Below the pieces are notes generated by a model. The model saw only the letters and a list, made by a program, of their open reading frames with translations. It made no database searches and was not told where the DNA came from. Source: Paragordius varius (Eukaryota; Nematomorpha). Taken from it: DNA of 64,000 nucleotides. The DNA lies in the NCBI GenBank assembly GCA_964247055.1, contig OZ176050.1:7316001-7380000 (forward strand), given 5' to 3'. The stretch's first letter is position 1. Each line of letters begins with the position of its first letter. Below, one piece after another: positions 41,101 to 51,952 of the stretch. Position numbers and translations under genes: made by a program.

Positions 41101-44100
41101 TACCCGCTAAAAACTGATTTTTCATATAACTTTGTGAACTGTTTCCGGAAAACCGGTGATCCCAATCAAATCCAAATATCGAAAAAATATAATCATTAAT
41201 AAATGTCCCGACAATAGCTTCGCCCTTTTTTTGAAATAGGCCCCCAGTTCGGGCCCACCCCGTATGAAAAACGGGTTAAGTCAATTTTTTGGAGAACGTG
41301 TTGGACCATTCAATTTCAAATATGAATTTTGTTTACTTATTTTTGATCGCGCTAAACATAGTCGAGTCACTTTTTTGATTTAGGCCCTCTTTTTACCCGC
41401 TCCCCCCGTAAATGCCATTTTTTTCAAAAAAAACAAAGTCCACAAAAATATTTTTTTGATTGTATTTTTTTGCCCACGGTATGAGACTGTAAAAATTCGA
41501 GAAAGATTTTTCGTATTGCCTGTTAAAAGGCAAAAATTTTAGTCAAGCGTTTCTTTGATGATAGATGCTGAGTAAGGAGGATCTATCATATGCATAGCAT
41601 GTTAAAAGATATATGGATATTAATACATTATTTATCCTCATCTATATATTTATAAAAATGGAAAATGCTGGCTTTGTGATCTGGTACAGGAAAACCGGTA
41701 GACCCAATCAAATCCAAATATCGAAAAAATATAATCATTAATAAATGTCCCGACAATAGCTTCGCCCTTTTTTTGAAATAGGCCCCCAGTTCGGGCCCAC
41801 CCCGTATGAAAAACGGGTTTTTTTTGAAAACACAAGTCCACGAAATCGTGTTTTTGAGACAATTTTCCGGAGAACGTGTTGGACCATTCAATTTCAAATA
41901 TAATTTTTGTTTACTTATTTTCGATTGCGCCGAACATAGTCGAGCCACTTTTTTGATTTAGGCCCTCTTTTTACCCGCTCCCCCCGTAAAATGCCATTTT
42001 TTTCAAAAAACAAAGTCCACAAAAATAATTTTCTAAATCGATTTTTCGCCCTAGGTATGAGACCGTAAAAATTCAATAAAGATTCCACGTATTCCCTGTT
42101 AAAAGGCAAAAATTTTAGTCCACCGTTTATTTGATGATAACTGCTGGGTAAGGAGCTACCCGCTAAAAACTGATTTTTCATATAACTTTGTGAACTGTTT
42201 CCGGAAAACCGGTGATCCCAATCAAATCCAAATATCGAAAAAATATAATCATTAATAAATGTCCCGACAATAGCTTCGCCCTTTTTTTGAAATAGGCCCC
42301 CAGTTCGGGCCCACCCCGTATGAAAAATGGGTTAAGTCAATTTTTTGGAGAACGTGTTGGACCATTCAATTTCAAATATGAATTTTGTTTACTTATTTTT
42401 GATCGCGCTAAACATAGTCGAGTCACTTTTTTGATTTAGGCCCTCTTTTTACCCGCTCCCCCCGTAAATGCCATTTTTTTCAAAAAAAACAAAGTCCACA
42501 AAAATATTTTTTTGATTGTATTTTTTTGCCCACGGTATGAGACTGTAAAAATTCGAGAAAGATTTTTCGTATTGCCTGTTAAAAGGCAAAAATTTTAGTC
42601 AAGCGTTTCTTTGATGATAGATGCTGAGTAAGGAGTATCTATCATATGCATAGCATGTTAAAAGATATATGGATATTAATACATTATTTATCCTCATCTA
42701 TATATTTATAAAAATGGAAAATGCTGGCTTTGTGATCTGGTACAGGAAAACCGGTAGACCCAATCAAATCCAAATATCGAAAAAATATAATCATTAATAA
42801 ATGTCCCGACAATAGCTTCGCCCTTTTTTTGAAATAGGCCCCCAGTTCGGGCCCACCCCGTATGAAAAACGGGTTTTTTTTGAAAACACAAGTCCACAAA
42901 ATCGTGTTTTTGAGACAATTTTCCGGAGAACGTGTTGGACCATTCAATTTCAAATATAATTTTTGTTTACTTATTTTCGATTGCGCCGAACATAGTGGAG
43001 CCACTTTTTTGATTTAGGCCCTCTTTTTACCCGCTCCCCCCGTAAAATGCCATTTTTTTCAAAAAACAAAGTCCACAAAAATAATTTTCTAAATCGATTT
43101 TTCGCCCTAGGTATGAGACCGTAAAAATTCAATAAAGATTCCACGTATTACCTGTTAAAAGGCAAAAATTTTAGTCCACCGTTTATTTGATGATAACTGC
43201 TGGGTAAGGAGCTACCCGCTAAAAACTGATTTTTCATATAACTTTGTGAACTGTTTCCGGAAAACCGGTGATCCCAATCAAATCCAAATATCGAAAAAAT
43301 ATAATCATTAATAAATGTCCCGACAATAGCTTCGCCCTTTTTTTGAAATAGGCCCCCAGTTCGGGCCCACCCCGTATGAAAAATGGGTTAAGTCAATTTT
43401 TTGGAGAACGTGTTGGACCATTCAATTTCAAATATGAATTTTGTTTACTTATTTTTGATCGCGCTAAACATAGTCGAGTCACTTTTTTGATTTAGGCCCT
43501 CTTTTTACCCGCTCCCCCCGTAAATGCCATTTTTTTCAAAAAAAACAAAGTCCACAAAAATATTTTTTTGATTGTATTTTTTTGCCCACGGTATGAGACT
43601 GTAAAAATTCGAGAAAGATTTTTCGTATTGCCTGTTAAAAGGCAAAAATTTTAGTCAAGCGTTTCTTTGATGATAGATGCTGAGTAAGGAGTATCTATCA
43701 TATGCATAGCATGTTAAAAGATATATGGATATTAATACATTATTTATCCTCATCTATATATTTATAAAAATGGAAAATGCTGGCTTTGTGATCTGGTACA
43801 GGAAAACCGGTAGACCCAATCAAATCCAAATATCGAAAAAATATAATCATTAATAAATGTCCCGACAATAGCTTCGCCCTTTTTTTGAAATAGGCCCCCA
43901 GTTCGGGCCCACCCCGTATGAAAAACGGGTTTTTTTTGAAAACACAAGTCCACAAAATCGTGTTTTTGAGACAATTTTCCGGAGAACGTGTTGGACCATT
44001 CAATTTCAAATATAATTTTTGTTTACTTATTTTCGATTGCGCCGAACATAGTGGAGCCACTTTTTTGATTTAGGCCCTCTTTTTACCCGCTCCCCCCGTA

Positions 44101-47100
44101 AAATGCCATTTTTTTCAAAAAACAAAGTCCACAAAAATAATTTTCTAAATCGATTTTTCGCCCTAGGTATGAGACCGTAAAAATTCAATAAAGATTCCAC
44201 GTATTCCCTGTTAAAAGGCAAAAATTTTAGTCCACCGTTTATTTGATGATAACTGCTGGGTAAGGAGCTACCCGCTAAAAACTGATTTTTCATATAACTT
44301 TGTGAACTGTTTCCGGAAAACCGGTGATCCCAATCAAATCCAAATATCGAAAAAATATAATCATTAATAAATGTCCCGACAATAGCTTCGCCCTTTTTTT
44401 GAAATAGGCCCCCAGTTCGGGCCCACCCCGTATGAAAAACGGGTTAAGTCAATTTTTTGGAGAACGTGTTGGACCATTCAATTTCAAATATGAATTTTGT
44501 TTACTTATTTTTGATCGCGCTAAACATAGTCGAGTCACTTTTTTGATTTAGGCCCTCTTTTTACCCGCTCCCCCCGTAAATGCCATTTTTTTCAAAAAAA
44601 ACAAAGTCCACAAAAATATTTTTTTGATTGTATTTTTTTGCCCACGGTATGAGACTGTAAAAATTCGAGAAAGATTTTTCGTATTGCCTGTTAAAAGGCA
44701 AAAATTTTAGTCAAGCGTTTCTTTGATGATAGATGCTGAGTAAGGAGTATCTATCATATGCATAGCATGTTAAAAGATATATGGATATTAATACATTATT
44801 TATCCTCATCTATATATTTATAAAAATGGAAAATGCTGGCTTTGTGATCTGGTACAGGAAAACCGGTAGACCCAATCAAATCCAAATATCGAAAAAATAT
44901 AATCATTAATAAATGTCCCGACAATAGCTTCGCCCTTTTTTTGAAATAGGCCCCCAGTTCGGGCCCACCCCGTATGAAAAACGGGTTTTTTTTGAAAACA
45001 CAAGTCCACAAAATCGTGTTTTTGAGACAATTTTCCGGAGAACGTGTTGGACCATTCAATTTCAAATATAATTTTTGTTTACTTATTTTCGATTGCGCCG
45101 AACATAGTGGAGCCACTTTTTTGATTTAGGCCCTCTTTTTACCCGCTCCCCCCGTAAAATGCCATTTTTTTCAAAAAACAAAGTCCACAAAAATAATTTT
45201 CTAAATCGATTTTTCGCCCTAGGTATGAGACCGTAAAAATTCAATAAAGATTCCACGTATTCCCTGTTAAAAGGCAAAAATTTTAGTCCACCGTTTATTT
45301 GATGATAACTGCTGGGTAAGGAGCTACCCGCTAAAAACTGATTTTTCATATAACTTTGTGAACTGTTTCCGGAAAACCGGTGATCCCAATCAAATCCAAA
45401 TATCGAAAAAATATAATCATTAATAAATGTCCCGACAATAGCTTCGCCCTTTTTTTGAAATAGGCCCCCAGTTCGGGCCCACCCCGTATGAAAAACGGGT
45501 TTTTTTTGAAAACACAAGTCCACAAAATCGTGTTTTTGAGACAATTTTCCGGAGAACGTGTTGGACCATTCAATTTCAAATATAATTTTTGTTTACTTAT
45601 TTTCGATTGCGCCGAACATAGTGGAGCCACTTTTTTGATTTAGGCCCTCTTTTTACCCGCTCCCCCCGTAAAATGCCATTTTTTTCAAAAAACAAAGTCC
45701 ACAAAAATAATTTTCTAAATCGATTTTTCGCCCTAGGTATGAGACCGTAAAAATTCAATAAAGATTCCACGTATTACCTGTTAAAAGGCAAAAATTTTAG
45801 TCCACCGTTTATTTGATGATAACTGCTGGGTAAGGAGCTACCCGCTAAAAACTGATTTTTCATATAACTTTGTGAACTGTTTCCGGAAAACCGGTGATCC
45901 CAATCAAATCCAAATATCGAAAAAATATAATCATTAATAAATGTCCCGACAATAGCTTCGCCCTTTTTTTGAAATAGGCCCCCAGTTCGGGCCCACCCCG
46001 TATGAAAAATGGGTTAAGTCAATTTTTTGGAGAACGTGTTGGACCATTCAATTTCAAATATGAATTTTGTTTACTTATTTTTGATCGCGCTAAACATAGT
46101 CGAGTCACTTTTTTGATTTAGGCCCTCTTTTTACCCGCTCCCCCCGTAAATGCCATTTTTTTCAAAAAAAACAAAGTCCACAAAAATATTTTTTTGATTG
46201 TATTTTTTTGCCCACGGTATGAGACTGTAAAAATTCGAGAAAGATTTTTCGTATTGCCTGTTAAAAGGCAAAAATTTTAGTCAAGCGTTTCTTTGATGAT
46301 AGATGCTGAGTAAGGAGTATCTATCATATGCATAGCATGTTAAAAGATATATGGATATTAATACATTATTTATCCTCATCTATATATTTATAAAAATGGA
46401 AAATGCTGGCTTTGTGATCTGGTACAGGAAAACCGGTAGACCCAATCAAATCCAAATATCGAAAAAATATAATCATTAATAAATGTCCCGACAATAGCTT
46501 CGCCCTTTTTTTGAAATAGGCCCCCAGTTCGGGCCCACCCCGTATGAAAAACGGGTTTTTTTTGAAAACACAAGTCCACAAAATCGTGTTTTTGAGACAA
46601 TTTTCCGGAGAACGTGTTGGACCATTCAATTTCAAATATAATTTTTGTTTACTTATTTTCGATTGCGCCGAACATAGTGGAGCCACTTTTTTGATTTAGG
46701 CCCTCTTTTTACCCGCTCCCCCCGTAAAATGCCATTTTTTTCAAAAAACAAAGTCCACAAAAATAATTTTCTAAATCGATTTTTCGCCCTAGGTATGAGA
46801 CCGTAAAAATTCAATAAAGATTCCACGTATTCCCTGTTAAAAGGCAAAAATTTTAGTCCACCGTTTATTTGATGATAACTGCTGGGTAAGGAGCTACCCG
46901 CTAAAAACTGATTTTTCATATAACTTTGTGAACTGTTTCCGGAAAACCGGTGATCCCAATCAAATCCAAATATCGAAAAAATATAATCATTAATAAATGT
47001 CCCGACAATAGCTTCGCCCTTTTTTTGAAATAGGCCCCCAGTTCGGGCCCACCCCGTATGAAAAATGGGTTAAGTCAATTTTTTGGAGAACGTGTTGGAC

Positions 47101-47520
47101 CATTCAATTTCAAATATGAATTTTGTTTACTTATTTTTGATCGCGCTAAACATAGTCGAGTCACTTTTTTGATTTAGGCCCTCTTTTTACCCGCTCCCCC
47201 CGTAAATGCCATTTTTTTCAAAAAAAACAAAGTCCACAAAAATATTTTTTTGATTGTATTTTTTTGCCCACGGTATGAGACTGTAAAAATTCGAGAAAGA
47301 TTTTTCGTATTGCCTGTTAAAAGGCAAAAATTTTAGTCAAGCGTTTCTTTGATGATAGATGCTGAGTAAGGAGTATCTATCATATGCATAGCATGTTAAA
47401 AGATATATGGATATTAATACATTATTTATCCTCATCTATATATTTATAAAAATGGAAAATGCTGGCTTTGTGATCTACAGGAAAAACGGTAGACCCATTC
47501 AAATCCAAACTTCGAACCCC
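32137..47520. repeat. Satellite array, 1056-bp two-part unit, about 14 copies
   Basis: Units recur with phase points at 32146, 33202, 34258, 35314, 36370, 37426, 38482, 39538, 40594, 41650, 42706, 43762, 44818, 46388 and a partial unit from 47444. The spacing is exactly 1056 bp except for one interval of 1570 bp. Each unit has two related halves, A (514 bp) and B (542 bp), both starting near GGAAAACCGGT. The A half carries an extra AAACGGGTTTTTTTTG..CGTGTTTTTGAGAC block missing from B. Units are nearly identical, so the array is homogenised or young. GC content is clearly above the surroundings. Open frames of 70-153 codons recur in every unit only because the DNA is copied; they match no known protein and are not called as genes. 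Confidence 0.97.
44830..46399. repeat. Variant A-A-B satellite unit (1570 bp)
   Basis: This interval is 1056 + 514 bp, that is, one extra A half. After the first A half, the GGAAAACCGGTGATCCC start typical of B (about 45374) runs straight into the A-specific AAACGGGTTTTTTTTG block. This makes a B/A hybrid and fuses two open frames into one of 153 codons (45083-45544, minus strand). Unequal exchange between the halves explains it. Confidence 0.9.
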
Positions 47521-47581
47521 CCCCCCCAGAAGTCCGAAGGACTTCCTCGGGCTGCGTAGCAGCACGAGATTCACGCTAGTA
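47510..47581 (-). other. Right edge of the array: C11 tract, two hairpins and a TACTAGC end
   Basis: The last truncated unit runs into an 11-C tract (47517-47527). Two perfect hairpins follow: GAAGTCC-GAA-GGACTTC and GCTGC-GTA-GCAGC. The minus strand then reads TACTAGCGTGAATCTCG from 47581, resembling the TACTAGC start of the dispersed relative at 25791. The left array edge (32137) ends, on the minus strand, in ATATATAGA, like the end of that relative at 27041. The array therefore appears to be one expanded dispersed element with both natural ends kept. Confidence 0.6.
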
Positions 47582-47601
47582 CATTATAAATATAAAAAAA
47601 A

Positions 47602-48410
47602 TTTGTACCTCACAGGTTGTTTGTACCTTATTCAATAAATTTCCATGTGCACGAACAAAGGGTGAAGTTATTTTAATATTCTAGAAAAAAATAATAAAGA
47701 CAAAATCATCACAAAGTGCGCTGGGTGATGCAAGAAGCGGCACAAAAATATTTTTAACAATTTAGCGAATAATCTTAATCAAAACATTATTGGCAGATAC
47801 GCAACGTTCAAACAGCTATAATGATTTGTTAGCCCTGGATGTGGAAAATATAGATGTTAAAATGCTCGAATATTGTAGATCTGTTGGTTAGCTCTTTTGC
47901 CAGCGATTGATATATTTATAAAAATGTGATCTCCTAGAATCCTATTTTTTATCACAGGACAAAGGTCAAAATTCCAAGTCAAAAAAGGTTAGAAAATAAT
48001 TCTATACCATTACCTAATCGCAATATTATAAAGCATCCAGAAAAACAAGGCTCAATGAATAGCCAGAGTATAAAAATGTTTTATACAAACAGAAACGATT
48101 ATTTGGAAGACAAGACGGTGCACAATGACACTTTTTGATGAAGTCTCATTATTAAATAAATATATTGAATGAAAACTTATATTATGGACAACAGAAAAAA
48201 ATACGTAGGATAGAAATGGTTAAAATAATCATTTTTAAACAAATTATGTTCCATACAATATTATTTTAATTGTAGAATTTGCATTATCTTTACCTGAACC
48301 ACTGCTATTGAACGCGTTTTTCCACAGTAAATTAAGTAAGAACACGGAATCAAATTTAAATGTTGAATAAATTATGAAGACTTATACAATATTTTACGTG
48401 ATTTGGTTTA
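47602..48410 (+). pseudogene. Degraded hAT transposase piece, plus-strand copy
   Basis: This aligns in opposite orientation with the relic at 48470-50287. TGTACCTCACAGGTTGTTTG corresponds to its TGTACCTCACAAGTTATTCG; AATCTTAATCAAAACATTAT is shared exactly; GATGTGGAAAATATAGATGTTAAAAT corresponds to GATGTGGAAAATGTAGTTGTTAAAAT; and a piece at about 48285-48360 matches the hATC dimerisation region. Large internal deletions and many changes; no usable open frame. Confidence 0.75.
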
Positions 48411-48469
48411 TTTTTTTACACAAAAACTTTAAAGAAAATATTTTATTCTTTGGTATATTTTTTGTTTGA

Positions 48470-50287
48470 GTGAATGCGTTTTAGCAGATTGTCATCATTT
48501 TTTAAAATATTGTAGAAGTCTTCACAAGAATTTGTCAAATTATATTTGAGAGATAAAACGGCCTTTAAAAAACATTTAAATTTGATTTTTCCGATGTCCA
48601 CACCTGATTTACTGTGGAAAAAACGCGCTCAGTAGCAGCGTGGGTTCCAGGTAAAGATCGAATTCCACAATTTTTAAAATATTATTGTATGTAATATAGT
48701 TGGCTTCAAAATGATGAAATATTTCCAACCATTTCTTTTCTACTGTATATTTTATTTTGTCCATAATTTAAGTTTTTCATTATTAATATATCTTTAACTA
48801 ATGATACTTCAGAAAAAAGATCATTTTCTGAAAGATTACCTTTTGATAAATTTTGGGAGCAGATATAATCAAATAATTTTTGAACATCGCGCCAAATTAA
48901 ATTCTGATTTTAATGTTATCCAATGAAAATGATCAATTTCAATGAAGTGGGTCGTCCAGTCTTCCAAATAATCTTTACAGAACATTTTTATATGGTACAG
49001 GATGTCTTGGCGATTTATTAAACCTTGTTTTTCTAAATTATTTATTATATTGCGGATGGTTAATAGTATAAAATTATTTTCTAACCGTTCTTGACATTGG
49101 AATTTTAGGTTACTAACTTCATTGGCTACTTCGATTGCCGAAATTTTGTCACCTTCTATAAATTTAATAACATTTTGAAAGAGAGAAGTTGGATTATGTA
49201 AGAATTCTAACCATATTTTTGAACAATCACTTTCAAAAAACTTTTTTAAAGTTGTAGGACATTTGTCCTGTGATAATAAAAAAGATTTTAAAGGATCATA
49301 CATTTTTAAAATTCTTTCGATAGCTGGCATAAAAGCTAACCAACGAGTTTTACAATATCCAAGCATTTTTTGATATTGAACTTCTGCATTTTCACAGAAT
49401 TCTTTAAGCGTTTCCTACCGTGTATATAAAAAAATAGGATTATATTTTAACAACTACATTTTCCACATCTATGGGTAACAAATCAGCAGCTGTTTGAATA
49501 ATGTGTATTATATGCGCTGCACACCCAACGCCAATAATGTTTTGATTAAGATTATCTGTTAATTCATGAAAAATATTTTTTTGTTCCTCTCCTTGCTTTT
49601 CCACCAAAGTTCATATTGGTGTTGTCAGCGCAATATACGATAATTTTGTATTTTAAATTATTTTTTTGCATTATTGAAGTAAATATTATTTCGGAATTTT
49701 CACCGGGTAGGGAAATTAAATCTAAAATTTTAATTTTTACTCCGGTTTCTGAATCAAAATATCTCATCAAAGTGGGAAATAATTTTGTTTCATGGTGATT
49801 TGATGCATCAGAGTATAGCGATATGGAATTAATTTTCAGCAAATCTTTTTGTATTTCAGAAAATATATGTGGCGAAAGGACATTGCACACAATGGCTTTA
49901 GCCTTTGTACGGGCACATGTAAATTTTTTTATGGAATAACGTGCGAATAACTTGTGAGGTACAGTCCATAGATCTAAAGGAATGATTGTGATTAACGGCG
50001 TGAAAAGATAACACGCACTCAGCTAGTGCCAAATTCTTTTCTTCCTCTCCAAAAGCGGTTTTTCAAAAAAATCGCTCATTTTGTAAGATGATGTCGCCAT
50101 ATCTAAACATTTTTTATGTTTCTGTGTTTCCATATGCTTTGTAATATCATGCTTGCCGCCATGTGCTAGGGTGAATCCCCCTCGCATATAGGACATTTAA
50201 CAAATGATTCATTCTTCGTTTTTTTAATAAAAGGAAAATCCTTCATTAATTCATCGTTGAATTTACAACCTCTTTTTGTGCTCATGT
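48470..50287 (-). pseudogene. Broken hAT transposase (ZBED-type)
   Basis: A hAT transposase cuts and rejoins the element ends. From the start at 50287: MSTKRGCKFNDELMKDFPF, then a BED-like finger (FVKCPICEG, later HDITKHMETQKHKK). The RNase-H-like core follows: SLYSDASN with a likely catalytic Asp, LPGENSEII, VYCADNTNMNFGG with a second Asp (49564-49890), IGVGCAAHII, and CKTRWLAFMPAIERIL..FLLSQDKCPT..KFFESDCSKIW (48869-49366). The hATC dimerisation part reads PGTHAATERVFSTVNQVW near 48640. An early stop follows the finger cysteines near 50180, and frame changes occur near 50030, 49560 and 49400 and in the C-terminal part. It is thus inactive as it stands, though the ends it would act on are well preserved. 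Confidence 0.88.
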
Positions 50288-50295
50288 TTATAAAC

Positions 50296-50569
50296 TACTA
50301 TTAGTATAATAAATATTATATTACCTTAATTTTCTGTGATAAACGTGTAAGGTACCGATTTGTGGTATCAATTTGTCTTTTAAGCTACCGATTTGTGGTA
50401 TTAATTTGGCTTTTTAATAATGTTGGCAAGTAATAAAACTAAAATATTAGTATAATAAATATTATATTACCTTAATTTTGTGAAATAAACGTGTAAGGTA
50501 CCGATTTGTGGTATCAATTTGTCTTTTAATCTAGAGATTTGTGGTATTAACTTGGCTTTTTGATAATAA
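50296..50569. repeat. ~135-bp tandem duplication in the hAT 5' leader
   Basis: Two direct copies (about 50296-50420 and 50437-50569) share ATTAGTATAATAAATATTAT, ACGTGTAAGGTACCGA and TTTGTGGTATCAATTTGTC. Within each copy the motif GATTTGTGGTAT occurs twice, giving four in all. It lies between the transposase start and the right terminal repeat and may have housed promoter or binding sequences. Confidence 0.8.
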
Positions 50570-50838
50570 TGACAGTAGTAGTAGGAAGTATAGTGTATAA
50601 TCACATGATATAAATTCGAAAAAATAAATATTTTTAATTTAAAATTAAAAATTTTAATTTAAAATTGAATAGATTTTAAAGATATTTAATGATAAAAAAT
50701 TTAAACGGACAAAAAAAATTTATTTGTATTAAAAAAATATTTTTTTATCTAATTGTGAAAAAGCGGGACATTTAAAAACGTAGCAGGAAGCGGGACAAAG
50801 TGTGAAAAAGCGGGACGTCTGGTCACCTTAAGTATGAT

Positions 50839-51531
50839 GTGTGAGATAACAAGAAAAGACACAGTTAAGAATAGTACGAATGTTTATTCGATATCAAGGA
50901 GAATGCAAAAAATATACTATGTTAATTAGGGTATATTAAAAGGAGATTATCCCACCATAAAAACGGTAACTGTCATATAGTTAAAAGAAAACGAGGACGC
51001 GGATGCCCTAAAGAAAGCAGCTCTAAATGAAGTTTTGTGGCGAGATGTCCCTCCGACCGTTTTCACGAGTGATATCACGTAATGTAAAAAAATTAATTTG
51101 TTCATCATTACGTCATTAATATAAGCTTTTTCACAAATTAATGTTATTTAACAACATATACCAATAAGTATGATATTTGACTGCTTTTGTATTCTAAAAC
51201 CGTCCAAAACCAACTTATATTTACACCGGTACCCAATCTCAATACTCATTTTTAATTTTGTATGAAACCGTTTACAAAAATAGGCTTATGTGGAATCCAA
51301 TATTCTTAAAATTATTTATCCCGTTGATATTTATAAATGCATATGTCCCAGGGATAACCTTATTAATTCCATTCCCTTTAATATGGCACATAATATCAGT
51401 CGTTTATATTGAATTAAAAAATTGTGCACATTTTTATACATATAAAAAGATGCGCTTGTAAATCATTATATATAAACATTCATACCCTTATTTTATAAAT
51501 GACCTTGAAACTGCTTTACAATATATAAAAT
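50839..51531. other. Right flank of the composite hAT, no established gene
   Basis: About 50985-51080 has an open stretch reading EDADALKKAALNEVLW..VPPTVFTSDI, loosely like the end of a LINE RNase H domain; too weak to call. A 67-codon hydrophobic open frame at 51258-51461 is unassigned. The rest is AT-rich. Confidence 0.35.
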
Positions 51532-51952
51532 ATGATTTATATAATATTGTTATTCAGTTTTATAAATAATTTAAACACTAACATAACTAAACCGACCAAA
51601 ATTGAATGTTATAGCTGTGGACATCCACCTTCATACAGTTTAGCCCAGATATTTTTTGGCCAAAAATCTTGCCAAAATAAATTTGAAACGCCTGTAATTG
51701 GAATATCAAGCTGCTCTGGGCAGTGCCAGGTATTATCTAACATAAGTTTAGAAATCAATTTACAAAATTGACTCAAATACCATAATTACAAAAAGTTGTG
51801 TGCCTCTATGCACTCCAATATTATCAAAAACGCTAGAAACATATTGTTGCGACGCCAATCTCTGTAATTCTTCAAATTATTCTATAAAAATAAACTATTT
51901 CATATGTTCAAGCATTTGCTTATGCATTTATTTGATTATAAAAATTATTTGA
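51532..51952 (+). CDS. Ly6/uPAR (three-finger) surface protein, one 22-nt intron
   Basis: Predicted small secreted or membrane-anchored protein. Exon 1 is 51532-51729 and exon 2 is 51752-51952; the GT-AG intron 51730-51751 is 22 nt. It encodes 132 residues: an N-terminal hydrophobic signal (MIYIILLFSFINN), the ECYSCG start typical of the fold, CQNKF, SSCSGQCQ, then after the splice KSCVPLC and the closing YCCDANLCN motif. A final hydrophobic segment (YFICSSICLCIYLIIKII) follows, fitting a GPI-attachment signal or a membrane anchor. Joining the exons restores the family pattern C..C..C...C..C...C..CC....CN, which neither exon shows alone. Its stop overlaps the 3' end of the opposite-strand gene at 51945-52271 by 8 nt. 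The exact family member and partner are unknown. Confidence 0.8.

Larger units (their letters stand above)
32011..50830 (-). mobile_element. 18.8-kb composite hAT element with internal satellite array and two transposase relics
   Basis: The left end TAAGGTGACCAGA is repeated inverted at the right end (TCTGGTCACCTTA, ending 50830). An identical 8-bp duplication, AGTATGAT, lies at 32003-32010 and 50831-50838, the signature of a single hAT insertion. Subterminal AAGCGGGAC motifs occur once at the left (about 32038) and four times at the right (50760-50816), and may be transposase-binding sites. Inside, left to right: about 125 bp of hAT sequence, the satellite array (32137 to about 47520), an edge remnant, a degraded plus-strand transposase piece (47602-48410), a better kept minus-strand transposase relic (48470-50287), and a duplicated 5' leader (50296-50569). 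The two transposase copies are tail to tail, so the element resembles an inverted hAT dimer that took up a repeat which then expanded. Confidence 0.88.

Noticed and set aside
32118-46919. Recurrent minus-strand open frames of 70-153 codons in every satellite unit
   Set aside because: They repeat because the DNA repeats; the B half does not keep them open, overlapping frames are equally open, and no known domain is seen.
32137-47520. Regular direct repeats as a CRISPR-like array
   Set aside because: The unit is 1056 bp with no short repeat/unique spacer pattern, and the setting is eukaryotic.
50985-51080. EDADALKKAALNEV stretch as a LINE RNase H end
   Set aside because: The likeness covers too few residues and no upstream domain is visible.
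51258-51461. 67-codon hydrophobic open frame upstream of the Ly6-like gene
   Set aside because: Could be a small membrane protein, but hydrophobic frames arise easily in T-rich DNA and nothing supports it.
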